NCBI RefSeq assembly: GCF_037201815.1
Contig: NZ_CP147407.1
Location: 1,806,723-1,870,722, forward strand
Source of the DNA: Metabacillus sp. FJAT-52054
GTDB taxonomy: Bacteria > Bacillota > Bacilli > Bacillales > Bacillaceae
Direction: 5' to 3'
DNA length: 64,000 nucleotides
This document shows positions 39,213 through 49,255 of this stretch, piece after piece. How positions within the stretch are numbered: position 1 is the stretch's first letter; every line of letters begins with the position of its first letter. The translations under genes were made by a program, and so were the position numbers. The notes under the pieces were generated by a model that saw only the letters and a program-made list of their open reading frames with translations, was not told where the DNA came from and did not search any database.

Positions 39213-39231
39213 ATTAGTACCTAGTCATAAT
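39213..39231 (+). promoter_or_regulatory. FapR operator
   Basis: ATTAGTACCTAGTCATAAT matches the known FapR box (a palindrome around TTAGTACC). It overlaps the expected transcription start of fapR itself, so FapR should repress its own operon until malonyl-CoA releases it. Confidence 0.85.
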
Positions 39232-39255
39232 AGTGCGGATGGTGTAACCTATAAC

Positions 39256-39834
39256 ATGAAAAGAACAAAAAAGGACAGACAGCAGCAGCTGCTGGAAACG
39301 ATAAATGATACTCCTTTTATTACGGATGAAGAGCTTTCAGATAAATTTCAAGTTAGTATTCAAACAATTCGTCTAGACCGGCTGGAGCTGAGTATACCTG
39401 AGCTTCGTGAGAGAATTCGATCAGTAGCTCAAGCTTCTTTGGAGGACGAAATAAAAGCTTTGCCTCCTGAAGAAATTATTGGAGACATCATTGACCTGGA
39501 ACTTGATCATAGTGCTATTTCCATTTTTGAAGTGAAAAAAGAGCATGTTTTCCGGCGCAATCAAATTGCGAGGGGACATCATTTATTTGCCCAGGCCAAT
39601 TCCCTTGCCGTTGCCGTAATTAATGATGAACTGGCGTTGACAGCAAAAGCGGATATCCGGTTTACCAGACAGGTAATGGAAGGGGAACGCGTAGTATCGA
39701 AAGCAAGAGTAGCGAACGTAAACGGATTGAATGGACGAACGTTGGTGAGTGTTAGCAGCTATGTAGGGAACGAGCTGGTGTTTTCAGGTGATTTTGAAAT
39801 GTACCGCTCTAATCAACCATTAGATAAAGGATGA
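39256..39834 (+). CDS. fapR: FapR, malonyl-CoA-responsive repressor of lipid synthesis
   Basis: The 192-residue protein has an N-terminal DNA-binding domain ([19 protein letters not shown]) and a C-terminal hot-dog fold, seen in [19 protein letters not shown], that binds malonyl-CoA. FapR represses fatty acid and phospholipid genes when malonyl-CoA is low. Its own operator lies at 39213-39231. plsX follows after eight bases. The ATG at 39256 has only a modest GGATGGTG site 14-19 bases upstream. Confidence 0.95.
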   Translation: MKRTKKDRQQQLLETINDTPFITDEELSDKFQVSIQTIRLDRLELSIPELRERIRSVAQASLEDEIKALPPEEIIGDIIDLELDHSAISIFEVKKEHVFRRNQIARGHHLFAQANSLAVAVINDELALTAKADIRFTRQVMEGERVVSKARVANVNGLNGRTLVSVSSYVGNELVFSGDFEMYRSNQPLDKG

Positions 39835-39841
39835 TTCACTG

Positions 39842-40837
39842 ATGAAAATCGCTATTGATGCAATGGGCGGCGACAATGCCCCGCAGGCTCTTTGTGAAGG
39901 AGCTTTAAAGGCTGCAAATACTTTCTCGGATATTGAGATAACGCTGATTGGTGATGAAGCCGAAATCAGCAAGTATCTATCAGGGCATGACCGAATCAAG
40001 GTCATCCATACAACTGAGGTCATCGAATCTGAAGATGAACCAGTGAGAGCGGTTCGCAGAAAGAAAAATGCTTCAATGGTTTTGATGGCCAATGAAGTGA
40101 AGGAAGGAAGAGCGGATGCGTGCATTTCTGCCGGCAACACAGGTGCCCTTATGACAGCGGGATTATTTATTGTCGGCAGAATTGACGGTATTGACCGTCC
40201 CGCACTTGCTCCGACTCTTCCAACTATGGACGGGAAAGGCTTTCTTTTCCTGGACGCGGGTGCAAACGTCGATGCGAAGCCGGAGCATTTGCTGCAATAT
40301 GCCATTATGGGCTCAGTTTATGCAGAGAAAGTCCGCGGCGTAAAAAATCCTTCCGTCGGTCTTCTGAATGTCGGAACTGAAGACAAAAAAGGAAATGAAT
40401 TGACAAAGCAGGCTTTTATCAAGCTGAAGGATTCCGGACTTCATTTTAAAGGCAATGTGGAAGCGAGAGACCTTCTTGAAGGTGCCGCTGACGTTGTCGT
40501 AACCGATGGTTTTACTGGAAACGTCACGTTAAAAACGATTGAAGGAACCGCTCTTTCTGTTTTCACCATGCTTAAGTCTGCTTTAACCAGTAACTTGCCG
40601 TCAAAGCTTGCAGCTGCGGTTCTTAAACCGAAATTGAAGGGTATCCGTTCACAAATGGATTACTCGGAATACGGCGGTGCTGCTCTATTTGGATTAAATG
40701 CTCCAGTAGTAAAGGCGCACGGATCTTCTGATGCAAATGCCGTTTATAACGCTGTCCGCCAGACAAGAGATATGATTTCAAATGATGTATCAGGGACGAT
40801 CAGAGCCGCAATGGCCGGCCGTCAAAATTCTGAATAA
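39842..40837 (+). CDS. plsX: Phosphate acyltransferase PlsX
   Basis: PlsX turns acyl-ACP into acyl-phosphate, which PlsY uses to acylate glycerol-3-phosphate. The 331-residue protein begins [20 protein letters not shown] and contains [35 protein letters not shown] and [17 protein letters not shown], the family signatures. AAAGGATG precedes the ATG. It is the second gene of the FapR operon. Confidence 0.96.
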   Translation: MKIAIDAMGGDNAPQALCEGALKAANTFSDIEITLIGDEAEISKYLSGHDRIKVIHTTEVIESEDEPVRAVRRKKNASMVLMANEVKEGRADACISAGNTGALMTAGLFIVGRIDGIDRPALAPTLPTMDGKGFLFLDAGANVDAKPEHLLQYAIMGSVYAEKVRGVKNPSVGLLNVGTEDKKGNELTKQAFIKLKDSGLHFKGNVEARDLLEGAADVVVTDGFTGNVTLKTIEGTALSVFTMLKSALTSNLPSKLAAAVLKPKLKGIRSQMDYSEYGGAALFGLNAPVVKAHGSSDANAVYNAVRQTRDMISNDVSGTIRAAMAGRQNSE

Positions 40838-40855
40838 CCAACGGAGGGGAAGAGT

Positions 40856-41800
40856 ATGTCTAAAATTGCATTCGTGTTTCCCGGGCAGGGATCTCAAACA
40901 GTGGGGATGGGGCAGGACTTCGCTGAACAAACCCCTGAAGGAAAAGAAATTTTTCAAAAAGCTGATGAAATATTGAAAGATCAGCTCAGCAAAATCATGC
41001 TTCAAGGTCCGCAAGAAGAATTAACTCTTACATATAATGCACAGCCTGCTCTTGTTACAGCAAGCATTGCTGCTTGGAAGCTTCTCGATAAAGAGGGGAT
41101 TACCCCTGATTTCACAGCCGGGCACAGCCTTGGTGAGTATTCCGCTCTTGTAGCATCGGGTGTTCTTTCGTTCGAAGATGCTGTACTTGCTGTTCGGAAG
41201 CGCGGGGAGTTTATGAATGAAGCCGTTCCTTCCGGACAGGGGGCTATGGCGGCAATCATGGGTATGGAAGCTGGACCTCTTGAAGAGATTACGCAGTCTG
41301 TCACGGATGAAGGGCACTCCGTTCAGCTCGCTAATTTAAATTGTCCAGGTCAAATTGTCATCTCCGGAACAGCTAAAGGAGTAGAGCTTGCTTCCGCGAA
41401 AGCAAAAGAAGCCGGAGCGAAAAGAGCGATTCCTCTTGAAGTAAGCGGGCCGTTTCATTCCCAATTAATGAAACCGGCAGCAGAGAAACTGAAAGACGTA
41501 CTTGACGGCATGACACTATCAGACACAGCCGTTCCTATAATCGCCAACGTAACCGCACAGCCGGAGACGGAAGGTAAACAGATTAAAGATCTATTAATTA
41601 GACAGCTGTATTCTCCCGTGCGCTGGGAAGAATCAATTAAAACATTGATTGAACAAGGGGCGGACACCTTTGTTGAAATTGGTCCCGGCAAAGTTCTTTC
41701 AGGCTTGATCAGAAAAATAGACCGGAGTGTAAAAACCCTGTCTGTATCCGATATGGATACGCTTCAGGCTGCAATTGAAGCACTTAAGGAGGAAGCATAA
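40856..41800 (+). CDS. fabD: Malonyl-CoA:ACP transacylase
   Basis: FabD loads malonyl groups onto ACP. The 314-residue protein has the [13 protein letters not shown] motif at the N-terminus, the nucleophile [10 protein letters not shown] (Ser in GHSLG), and the catalytic His in [24 protein letters not shown] precedes the ATG. The stop overlaps the fabG start by one base (TAATG). Confidence 0.96.
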   Translation: MSKIAFVFPGQGSQTVGMGQDFAEQTPEGKEIFQKADEILKDQLSKIMLQGPQEELTLTYNAQPALVTASIAAWKLLDKEGITPDFTAGHSLGEYSALVASGVLSFEDAVLAVRKRGEFMNEAVPSGQGAMAAIMGMEAGPLEEITQSVTDEGHSVQLANLNCPGQIVISGTAKGVELASAKAKEAGAKRAIPLEVSGPFHSQLMKPAAEKLKDVLDGMTLSDTAVPIIANVTAQPETEGKQIKDLLIRQLYSPVRWEESIKTLIEQGADTFVEIGPGKVLSGLIRKIDRSVKTLSVSDMDTLQAAIEALKEEA

Positions 41801-42540
41801 TGCTAACGGGCAAAACAGCACTAGTAACAGGCGCCTCCCGGGGAATAGGCCGGGCAATCGCTTTGGATCTTGCAAAAAACGGAGCGAACGTAGCAGTCAA
41901 TTTTGCGGGTAATGAAGCAAAAGCAAAGGAAACGGTAGAGGAAATTGCTGCTCTTGGCAGAGAAGCCATTGCTATTAAAGCGGATGTTTCCAGTGCGGAT
42001 GCGGTAAAAGATATGATGAAAGAAGTTACAGACCGCTTCGGAACCCTCGATATCCTTGTTAATAACGCCGGAATCACAAGAGATAACCTGCTTATGAGAA
42101 TGAAAGAGGATGAGTGGGACGATGTAGTGGACACCAATCTTAAAGGTGTATTTCTTTGCACAAAGGCTGTCACCAGACAAATGATGAAGCAAAGAAGCGG
42201 GCGCATCATTAACATTACGTCAGTGGTAGGGGAAACCGGCAATCCCGGGCAAGCCAATTACGTAGCGGCAAAAGCGGGTGTAATCGGTCTTACGAAAACA
42301 TCGGCAAAAGAGCTCGCCGCCAGAAATATTACGGTGAATGCCGTAGCGCCAGGGTTTATATCCACGGATATGACTGAAAAACTTACCGATGAAATAAAAG
42401 AAGAAATGCTTAAGCAAATTCCTCTTGCGAAATTCGGAGAGGGACAGGATATCGCCGATTTAGTTACATTCCTTGCCAGTGGAAAAAGCGCTTATATTAC
42501 CGGACAAACGTTTCATGTAAACGGCGGAATGTTCATGTAG
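41800..42540 (+). CDS. fabG: 3-oxoacyl-ACP reductase
   Basis: FabG reduces 3-oxoacyl-ACP with NADPH. The 246-residue protein has the Rossmann motif [22 protein letters not shown], the catalytic Ser in [13 protein letters not shown], and the YVAAKAG Tyr-Lys pair. It ends with [21 protein letters not shown] lies just before its start inside fabD. It closes the fabD-fabG pair, and acpA follows after 69 bases. Confidence 0.96.
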   Translation: MLTGKTALVTGASRGIGRAIALDLAKNGANVAVNFAGNEAKAKETVEEIAALGREAIAIKADVSSADAVKDMMKEVTDRFGTLDILVNNAGITRDNLLMRMKEDEWDDVVDTNLKGVFLCTKAVTRQMMKQRSGRIINITSVVGETGNPGQANYVAAKAGVIGLTKTSAKELAARNITVNAVAPGFISTDMTEKLTDEIKEEMLKQIPLAKFGEGQDIADLVTFLASGKSAYITGQTFHVNGGMFM

Positions 42541-42609
42541 AACATTTCTAAAATCAAACTGGTGTTTTTAGCTTGAATTGACTATAATACTTGAGGGGAG
42601 GTGAATGTA

Positions 42610-42843
42610 ATGGCAGACGTTTTAGATCGTGTAACTAAGATCATCGTTGACCGCCTTGGAGTCGATGCTTCTGAAATTAAGATGGAGTCTTCTTTTAAAG
42701 ATGACCTCGGAGCTGATTCCCTGGATGTAGTTGAGCTTGTAATGGAACTTGAAGATGAGTTCGATATGGAGATTTCTGATGAAGATGCAGAGAAAATCGC
42801 TACAGTGGGTGACGCTGTTAACTACATACAGAACCAGCAGTAA
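42610..42843 (+). CDS. acpA: Acyl carrier protein
   Basis: The 77-residue acidic protein carries the phosphopantetheine site [13 protein letters not shown] (Ser37). It holds growing acyl chains for FabD, FabG and PlsX. The ATG at 42610 has GAGGGGAGGTGA in front. A GTG at 42601 lies inside that site. A TATAAT at 42583-42588 may be a separate promoter, but its -35 is poor. Confidence 0.97.
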   Translation: MADVLDRVTKIIVDRLGVDASEIKMESSFKDDLGADSLDVVELVMELEDEFDMEISDEDAEKIATVGDAVNYIQNQQ

Positions 42844-42853
42844 AGTATGTTGA

Positions 42854-42879
42854 AGTCCCGCTCACAGCAGCGGGGCTTT
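42854..42879 (+). terminator. Hairpin between acpA and rnc
   Basis: AGTCCCGCT pairs with AGCGGGGCT and is followed by TTCTCCCTTT. The T run is imperfect, so partial read-through into rnc is likely. Confidence 0.6.
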
Positions 42880-42935
42880 CTCCCTTTATTTAGGGAGGGA
42901 GCCGCCCAATTGTTTTGGTAATGATGGAGGTAGTT

Positions 42936-43676
42936 ATGCAGAAGCATACGCATTATAAAGAGAGAAGAAATTTCGCGAAGAAAGCGGAAGAATTTAAACA
43001 GTTTCAGGAAAGCGTCGGACAGACGTTTACCAATGAAAAGCTGCTCTATCAAGCTTTCACCCATTCATCGTATGTGAATGAGCATCGAAAAAAACCTTAT
43101 GAAGACAATGAACGACTGGAATTTTTAGGAGACGCCGTGCTGGAACTGACCGTTTCCCAATTTCTTTATAAAAAGTACCCAACCATGTCTGAGGGAGATT
43201 TGACGAAGCTTCGGGCAGCCATTGTATGTGAACCGTCTCTCGTTTCATTTGCAAATGACCTGTCATTCGGCAATCTTATCCTGCTTGGAAAAGGGGAAGA
43301 AATGACTGGTGGACGTGCAAGACCTGCCCTTCTAGCTGATGTTTTTGAGGCATTTATCGGAGCTCTTTATTTAGATAAAGGACTCGATCCTGTTGTTGTC
43401 TTTCTTGAAAAATATGTTTTTCCTAAGGTGAACGAAGGTGCTTTTTCTCATGTGATGGATTTTAAAAGCCAGCTGCAGGAGCTTGTGCAAAGAGACGGAA
43501 AAGGACCGTTGGAGTATAAAATACTTACCGAAAAAGGACCTGCCCACAACAGGGAATTTGAGGCGGTAGTTTCTCTTGATGGCGAAGTGCTGGGCACTGG
43601 CAATGGCCGCTCCAAAAAAGAAGCAGAACAGCATGCTGCTCAGGAAGCACTCTCCAAAATGCAAACGAAACCTTAA
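42936..43676 (+). CDS. rnc: Ribonuclease III
   Basis: RNase III cuts double-stranded RNA in rRNA and small cytoplasmic RNA processing. The 246-residue protein has the nuclease signature [14 protein letters not shown], the second metal site [14 protein letters not shown], and a C-terminal dsRNA-binding domain ([34 protein letters not shown]). The ATG at 42936 follows ATGGAGG. Earlier in-frame starts overlap that site. Confidence 0.96.
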   Translation: MQKHTHYKERRNFAKKAEEFKQFQESVGQTFTNEKLLYQAFTHSSYVNEHRKKPYEDNERLEFLGDAVLELTVSQFLYKKYPTMSEGDLTKLRAAIVCEPSLVSFANDLSFGNLILLGKGEEMTGGRARPALLADVFEAFIGALYLDKGLDPVVVFLEKYVFPKVNEGAFSHVMDFKSQLQELVQRDGKGPLEYKILTEKGPAHNREFEAVVSLDGEVLGTGNGRSKKEAEQHAAQEALSKMQTKP

Positions 43677-43678
43677 AT

Positions 43679-43757
43679 GGGCTGACCCAGCTTGACAGAC
43701 TCCGCCTGCCGGATAAGATAAGGCAGGAGGGGACCTGGTACTGGGCCGGCTTTTTTT
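43679..43757 (+). terminator. Terminator after rnc
   Basis: GGCTGACCCAG at 43679-43690 pairs with CTGGGCCGGC at 43741-43750, with an inner CCTGCC/GGCAGG stem, and is followed by seven T. The hairpin is long and branched. Confidence 0.8.
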
Positions 43758-43890
43758 ATGTTCTGATCATCGTTTAGAATGCTTTATTCCGGCGGATTAT
43801 ACTGGCCGCCTTTGATGCGTTACTAATATTTTTAACTAAAGGATTGTGTTAAAATATGTTTGAATTTACTGATGGTAAGGAGGACCCAAC

Positions 43891-46800
43891 ATGTTCCTCA
43901 AACGATTGGACATAGCAGGATTCAAATCCTTTGCAGATCGGGCAAGTGTTGATTTTGTAAAAGGGGTTACAGCAGTCGTTGGACCGAACGGAAGCGGTAA
44001 AAGCAATATTACAGATGCGGTCCGCTGGGTTCTTGGTGAGCAATCCGCAAAATCACTCCGCGGCGGTAAAATGGAGGATATCATTTTTGCAGGAAGTGAC
44101 TCAAGAAGAGGTCTCAATTTGGCAGAAGTTACACTAACCCTTGATAATGAAGATCATTTTTTGCCAATTGATTTTCATGAAGTAAGTATTACGAGGAAAG
44201 TATTCCGTTCCGGAGAAAGTGAATATTACATCAACAAGCAGTCCTGCCGCCTAAAAGATATTGTCGATTTATTTATGGATTCAGGACTGGGGAAAGAAGC
44301 CTTTTCGATTATAAGCCAAGGGAAGGTAGAAGAAATCCTGAGCAGCAAAGCAGAAGAGCGCCGAAGCATTTTTGAAGAAGCTGCCGGGGTACTGAAATAC
44401 AAAACAAGAAAAAAGAAAGCCGAACATAAATTATCGGAAACACATGATAACCTGAATCGCGTCCAGGATATTCTTCACGAATTAGAAGGACAGGTAGAGC
44501 CTTTAAAAGTTCAGGCATCGATTGCGAAAGATTACTTGGAAAAAAAGGAGGAGCTCGAGCAGATTGAGGTTGCCTTAACGGTACATGATATTGAGGAGCT
44601 CCACCAGAAGTGGACAAGTTTGACCAAAACGGCTGAAAGCACCCGGGAAAAAGAAACCGAGCTTGCAGCTTCTGTCCAAAAACAGGAAATGGCCATCAGT
44701 GATTCCCGCAGCAGAGTTTCTGAGCTGGATGAGACACTTGACAGCCTTCAGCAAATTCTCCTTCAAACGAGCGAAGAGCTTGAAAAACTCGAGGGGAGAA
44801 AAGAAGTCTTAAAAGAGAGAAGAAAAAACGCACAGGCAAACCGCGGCCAGCTAGAACAGCTAATTGATGAGTTGAGCGGGAAAATTGAACTTCTCGCGAG
44901 GGACAGGGATTTGGAAGCGGAAAAAGTGGCTCTTCTTTCTGCGGAGATGAAAGAAGCAAAGCAGCTTGTAAAAGAAAAGCAAAGCCTTCTTGATGCTCAG
45001 AATGGTAATATCGAACATGATATTGAACGGCTAAAAAGCGAATACTTCGATATACTGAACCAGCAAACATCTGCAAAAAATGAAACATCCTACATAACAG
45101 AGCAGCTTAGACAGCAGTCTGTGAAGAATGAGAGGCTTTCCGACGGCAACAGCAAGTATCTCCAGGAACGCCTCCTCTTATCTGAGGAAAAAGAAAAACT
45201 GCAAAAAGAATTTACCGAGGCAGAAAAAGCCATGAATGAGCAAGTCACTGCTTTCCGGCAAGCGATTAATAGGCTTGAAACCAATCGTGATTCTTACAGC
45301 AAAAACGAATCTGCGCTATATAAGGCCTACCAATACCTGCAGCAAATCCGCTCACGCAAGGAAATGCTGGAAGCAATGCAAGAGGATTATTCCGGATTTT
45401 TCCAGGGTGTAAAAGAGATTTTGAAGGCAAGGGAACGATTCAGCGGCATTCATGGAGCGATCGCCGAGCTTTTAAAAACGGAAAAAGAATATGAAACGGC
45501 TATAGAAATAGCGCTTGGTGCCGCCTCGCAGCACATTGTGACAGAGGATGAAAAAGTAGCCAGGTCCGCTATAGCCTATCTTAAGCAAAACTCTTTCGGA
45601 CGGGCTACATTCCTGCCGCTTTCGATCATGAAAAGCAGGAAAATCGGCACTTCAGACAAAATGAAGCTTTCCGAACATTCTTCTTTTATAGGAATCGCAT
45701 CAGAACTTGCTGTATTCGATTCCCGGTATTCGGCAGTCATGGAAAACCTTCTTGGCGCTGTCATCGTAGCGAGGGATCTAAAAGGAGCTAATGAACTGTC
45801 AAAAATCCTTCAATTCAGGTACCGGATCGTTACGCTAGATGGAGACGTTGTCAATCCTGGCGGGTCGATGACAGGCGGGGCTGTAAAGCAAAAGACCGGA
45901 TCTTTGCTGAGCCGGAACCGCGAGCTTGAAGCCATCGCTGTTCAGCTGAAGGAAATGGAAACCCAAACAGCCGAGCTGGAAGCCGATGTGAAAAAACGAA
46001 AATCCTCATTGCAGGAGCAAGAACAGCAAGTTGAGGAGCTGAGAAAAGCAGGAGATGCGCTCCGGATCAATTTGAATACGCTCCAAACGGCCGTAAAAGA
46101 AGCGGAATGGAAAGTGAAAAATGTAAATGACCATCTTTCTATCTACGATGCCGAAAAAGAATCATTCGACCACGAATGGCAAAAAAATGAAGCGCGTTTA
46201 ACTGAACTTAATGCCTTAATCGAGAAGACGGCAGCTCAGCTTAAGCAAATGGATACAGAAATAAGCAAACTGTCATCATTGAAAAGCACGCAGCAGGAGT
46301 CCAGGGCCGGGCTTCAGCAGGAACTGACTGAACTGAAGATTATTCTGGCGGGCAAGCAGCAATCCTATGAAAACGTGTCAGAAAAAGCCGGCCGTTTAAA
46401 AGAAGAGCATGACGAGAACTTGAGAAGGCTGAAGGAAGCAGAGGAAGATCTGTCGCTTTTGACAACTGAAGTCAGCTCAAATACGAGCGGGGAGCAAACC
46501 CTTGCGAATGCTTCAACAGAGAAACTCAACGAAAAGAATAAAACGATCGAAATGATCGCTGAAAAAAAATCCGAGCGTACAAACCTGCAGCAAAGGCTCG
46601 AAAGCATGGAGCATGAGCTGAAGGAAAGCTCGCGCATTTATAAGCAGATTTCGGATTGGCTCAAAGATGAAGAATTGAAAATTACACGCCTTGATATCGA
46701 GCTTGATACGAAGCTGAACCATCTGCGCCAGGAATACCTGCTTACATTTGAACGTGCAAAAGAGAGATACGAGCTAACTCTTGAGCCTGAAGAAGCAAGA

Positions 46801-47457
46801 AGAAAAGTAAAACTCATCAAGCGCGGCATTGAAGAGCTCGGCACGGTAAATCTCGGTGCAATCGATGAGTATGAGCGGGTCTCAGAGCGCTATCAATTTC
46901 TCCATGATCAGCGGGAAGACCTCCTTGAAGCTAAGAATACGCTTCACCAGGTTATTGATGAAATGGATGGGGAGATGAAACGAAGGTTTTCCACAACCTT
47001 CGAGCAGATCCGATCCCATTTCGAGTCTGTCTTCCAAGCATTGTTTGGAGGGGGAAGGGCTGAGCTTAGGCTGTCGGACCCTGAAGATTTATTGAATACT
47101 GGTGTGGATATTGTTGCCCAGCCTCCGGGGAAGAAACTGCAGCATCTCAGTCTGCTGTCAGGCGGAGAGCGAGCGCTCACTGCAATTGCGCTTTTATTCT
47201 CCATACTAAAAGTCAGACCGGTGCCTTTCTGTATTCTTGATGAGGTGGAAGCAGCCCTTGATGAAGCAAATGTATACCGGTTTGCCCAATATTTGAAACA
47301 ATTCAGCGAGCAGACCCAATTCATCGTCATTACCCATCGTAAAGGTACAATGGAAGAATGTGATGTGCTGTATGGAGTGACGATGCAGGAGTCGGGAGTT
47401 TCCAAGCTCGTATCAGTCAGATTGGAAGATTCCAAAGAATTTGCCACAACAAAGTGA
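43891..47457 (+). CDS. smc: Chromosome segregation ATPase SMC
   Basis: SMC dimerises and, with ScpA and ScpB, folds and separates chromosomes. The 1188-residue protein has a Walker A motif GPNGSGKSN (residues 31-39), two long coiled coils, and a hinge near residues 500-670 ending with the NPGGSMTGGAV stretch. The C-terminal ABC signature LSGGERALTAIALLFS begins near 1089, and Walker B is FCILDEVEAALDEAN. TAAGGAGG precedes the ATG. An extended -10-like TGTTAAAAT lies at 43847-43855. The rnc-smc-ftsY order is standard. Confidence 0.97.
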   Translation: MFLKRLDIAGFKSFADRASVDFVKGVTAVVGPNGSGKSNITDAVRWVLGEQSAKSLRGGKMEDIIFAGSDSRRGLNLAEVTLTLDNEDHFLPIDFHEVSITRKVFRSGESEYYINKQSCRLKDIVDLFMDSGLGKEAFSIISQGKVEEILSSKAEERRSIFEEAAGVLKYKTRKKKAEHKLSETHDNLNRVQDILHELEGQVEPLKVQASIAKDYLEKKEELEQIEVALTVHDIEELHQKWTSLTKTAESTREKETELAASVQKQEMAISDSRSRVSELDETLDSLQQILLQTSEELEKLEGRKEVLKERRKNAQANRGQLEQLIDELSGKIELLARDRDLEAEKVALLSAEMKEAKQLVKEKQSLLDAQNGNIEHDIERLKSEYFDILNQQTSAKNETSYITEQLRQQSVKNERLSDGNSKYLQERLLLSEEKEKLQKEFTEAEKAMNEQVTAFRQAINRLETNRDSYSKNESALYKAYQYLQQIRSRKEMLEAMQEDYSGFFQGVKEILKARERFSGIHGAIAELLKTEKEYETAIEIALGAASQHIVTEDEKVARSAIAYLKQNSFGRATFLPLSIMKSRKIGTSDKMKLSEHSSFIGIASELAVFDSRYSAVMENLLGAVIVARDLKGANELSKILQFRYRIVTLDGDVVNPGGSMTGGAVKQKTGSLLSRNRELEAIAVQLKEMETQTAELEADVKKRKSSLQEQEQQVEELRKAGDALRINLNTLQTAVKEAEWKVKNVNDHLSIYDAEKESFDHEWQKNEARLTELNALIEKTAAQLKQMDTEISKLSSLKSTQQESRAGLQQELTELKIILAGKQQSYENVSEKAGRLKEEHDENLRRLKEAEEDLSLLTTEVSSNTSGEQTLANASTEKLNEKNKTIEMIAEKKSERTNLQQRLESMEHELKESSRIYKQISDWLKDEELKITRLDIELDTKLNHLRQEYLLTFERAKERYELTLEPEEARRKVKLIKRGIEELGTVNLGAIDEYERVSERYQFLHDQREDLLEAKNTLHQVIDEMDGEMKRRFSTTFEQIRSHFESVFQALFGGGRAELRLSDPEDLLNTGVDIVAQPPGKKLQHLSLLSGGERALTAIALLFSILKVRPVPFCILDEVEAALDEANVYRFAQYLKQFSEQTQFIVITHRKGTMEECDVLYGVTMQESGVSKLVSVRLEDSKEFATTK

Positions 47458-47471
47458 AGGGAAGAAAACCA

Positions 47472-48455
47472 ATGAGCTTTTTTAAAAAATTAAAAGAGAG
47501 CATTACGAAGCAGTCTGATTCCGTTTCGAACAAATTTAAAGATGGCCTGACGAAAACAAGGTCCAATTTTTCCTCAAGAGTAAACGAACTGGTTTCACGC
47601 TTTAGAAAAGTAGATGAGGAATTCTTTGAAGAGCTGGAAGAAATTCTGATCAGTGCTGATGTAGGAGTCACAACCGTCATGGATTTAATTGAAGAGCTTA
47701 AGACTGAAGTCAAGCTCCGCAACATTCAGGATCCTCTCGAGGTTCGCGACGTGATTTCTGAAAAGCTTGTTGAAATATATGATGATGGAAAAGAATCCTC
47801 TACCGCGCTGAATATAAAAGAAAACCAGCTGAATGTTATTTTAGTTGTAGGCGTAAACGGAGTCGGGAAAACAACGACGATCGGAAAACTCGCCAATAAA
47901 TTCAAAAGTGAAGGAAAATCCGTCGTCCTTGCAGCTGGAGATACGTTCCGTGCAGGAGCGATCGAGCAGCTAGAAGTATGGGGACAGCGAACAGGTACTG
48001 CAGTCATCAAGCAATCAGCAGGATCCGATCCCGCAGCAGTCATGTTTGATGCCGTACAGGCGGCCAAAGCAAGAAAAGCGGATGTTCTGATTTGTGATAC
48101 AGCTGGAAGGCTGCAAAACAAAGTGAACTTAATGAACGAGCTCGAAAAAGTAAAACGCGTTATTGAACGGGAAATTCCAGGCGCCCCTCACGAGGTCCTG
48201 CTCGTCCTTGATGCTACAACCGGACAAAACGCCATGAGCCAGGCCAAGCAATTTTCACAATCCACCAACGTAACCGGAATTGTCCTGACCAAGCTCGATG
48301 GAACCGCAAAAGGAGGCATCGTCCTCGCCATCCGCAACGAACTGGACATTCCCGTCAAGTTCGTAGGTCTAGGAGAAAAAATAGACGACCTCCAGGAATT
48401 CAACGCACAGCAATATGTATATGGTCTGTTCGCGGATTTGGTGGAGGAAGCTTAA
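47472..48455 (+). CDS. ftsY: Signal recognition particle receptor FtsY
   Basis: FtsY docks the SRP-ribosome complex at the membrane. The 327-residue protein has an N domain, then the GTPase G domain with GVNGVGKTTTIGKLA near residue 127, DTAGRLQNKVNLMNELEK and TKLDGTAKGG. The acidic A domain of E. coli FtsY is absent, as in Bacillus. The ATG at 47472 follows GAAGGGAAG; a 6-codon longer reading from 47454 would overlap the smc stop. Confidence 0.96.
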   Translation: MSFFKKLKESITKQSDSVSNKFKDGLTKTRSNFSSRVNELVSRFRKVDEEFFEELEEILISADVGVTTVMDLIEELKTEVKLRNIQDPLEVRDVISEKLVEIYDDGKESSTALNIKENQLNVILVVGVNGVGKTTTIGKLANKFKSEGKSVVLAAGDTFRAGAIEQLEVWGQRTGTAVIKQSAGSDPAAVMFDAVQAAKARKADVLICDTAGRLQNKVNLMNELEKVKRVIEREIPGAPHEVLLVLDATTGQNAMSQAKQFSQSTNVTGIVLTKLDGTAKGGIVLAIRNELDIPVKFVGLGEKIDDLQEFNAQQYVYGLFADLVEEA

Positions 48456-48461
48456 TTTTGT

Positions 48462-48492
48462 AAAGAAAGCCTGGCTGCCAGGCTTTCTTTTT
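48462..48492 (+). terminator. Terminator after ftsY
   Basis: AAAGAAAGCCTGG at 48462-48474 pairs perfectly with CCAGGCTTTCTTT at 48478-48490 over a CTG loop, with trailing T. Confidence 0.9.
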
Positions 48493-48657
48493 GTATGGGC
48501 AGGTGAATCGTGAGCATCATGAGTACACGTAAACGGCAGATTTGGTGGGTAAAGTATTCGAAAAATAAGAAGGAGGATGACTTTTCAGGAGGGGTGATCT
48601 CTATCAAAAAGAAAATCACATGCTGGTAAGGGAAACGAGGGCGTTTTTTTTAATTAT

Positions 48658-48750
48658 TGCTGACGTTTAATTATAAATGCTGACTTTTACTCAATAAATG
48701 CTGACGTTTAATTATAAATGCTGACTTTTACTCAATAAATGCTGACTTTA
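48658..48750 (+). repeat. Tandem repeat, about 41 bp period
   Basis: TGCTGACGTTTAATTATAAA and TGCTGACTTTTACTCAATAAA alternate, giving a 41-base unit present twice plus a partial third start, so TGCTGAC occurs five times. It lies between ftsY and a GC-rich repeat. The 165 bases before it hold no supported gene. Confidence 0.85.
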
Positions 48751-48799
48751 AAGATACCTGCTATTTCTGGGCGGGATGGGTAAGAGGAAGGTCAATTCT

Positions 48800-49172
48800 G
48801 CGTTGAGGAACGCCGACGAGCTTTTAGTAGAGTGGACGCCCTCCGCTTTTCTTGGTGTCCAGCTCCAGCGGCTAGCCTCTCGAGGTCATAAGCCACTCAT
48901 CCTACGGAAGGAAAAGGCACCTTCCTCCGGCTGATGTCTTATGCTTGTCGGGGCTGAACAAGCCGCCTCCGCTTTTGGAGGTGTCCAGCTCCGGGCGCTA
49001 GCGCTTCGGCCGCTTCGCCCCCTCGGTCGGGGGCCTGCACGATGCAGGCCCGTTCAGCGTTGCGACAGGACGTCGCGCACTTAGCTGAACAACCTCACTT
49101 GAGCGCCCCTCGGTCGGGAGCTCCACCGTCTCTCACGGCTGGGCAAGCGCCCTCCGCTTTTCGAATTGTCAA
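48800..49172 (+). repeat. GC-rich dispersed repeat block
   Basis: The block contains three related segments with CCTCCGCTTTT, at about 48839-48850, 48965-48976 and 49151-49161. The first two continue into GGTGTCCAGCTCC and a GGCTAGC or GCGCTAGC sequence. Several hairpins are visible (CGGTCGGGGGCCTGCACG; GGCCTGCACGATGCAGGCC). It is more GC-rich than its surroundings and carries no plausible gene. Similar GTCCAGCTCC elements are common in Bacillus intergenic DNA. Confidence 0.7.
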
Positions 49173-49181
49173 GATAAAAAC

Positions 49182-49210
49182 TTGACATGGTGTCTTAATC
49201 TCGGTAAACT
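49182..49210 (+). promoter_or_regulatory. Promoter of ylxM-ffh
   Basis: TTGACA at 49182-49187 and TAAACT at 49205-49210 are separated by 17 bases. It gives ylxM-ffh its own start of transcription after the repeat block and the ftsY terminator. Confidence 0.7.
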
Positions 49211-49255
49211 GTAATTGTTGTAAAGGCATTTCACTTAACAAAAGGGGAGAGAGCC

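Noticed and set aside
44309..47447. Several minus-strand open frames inside smc, up to 167 codons
   Set aside because: All are shadows of a highly conserved gene in other frames and match no family.
48519..48629. A 36-codon open frame after ftsY
   Set aside because: It lies in the repeat-rich gap, has no recognised similarity, and its length is not significant.
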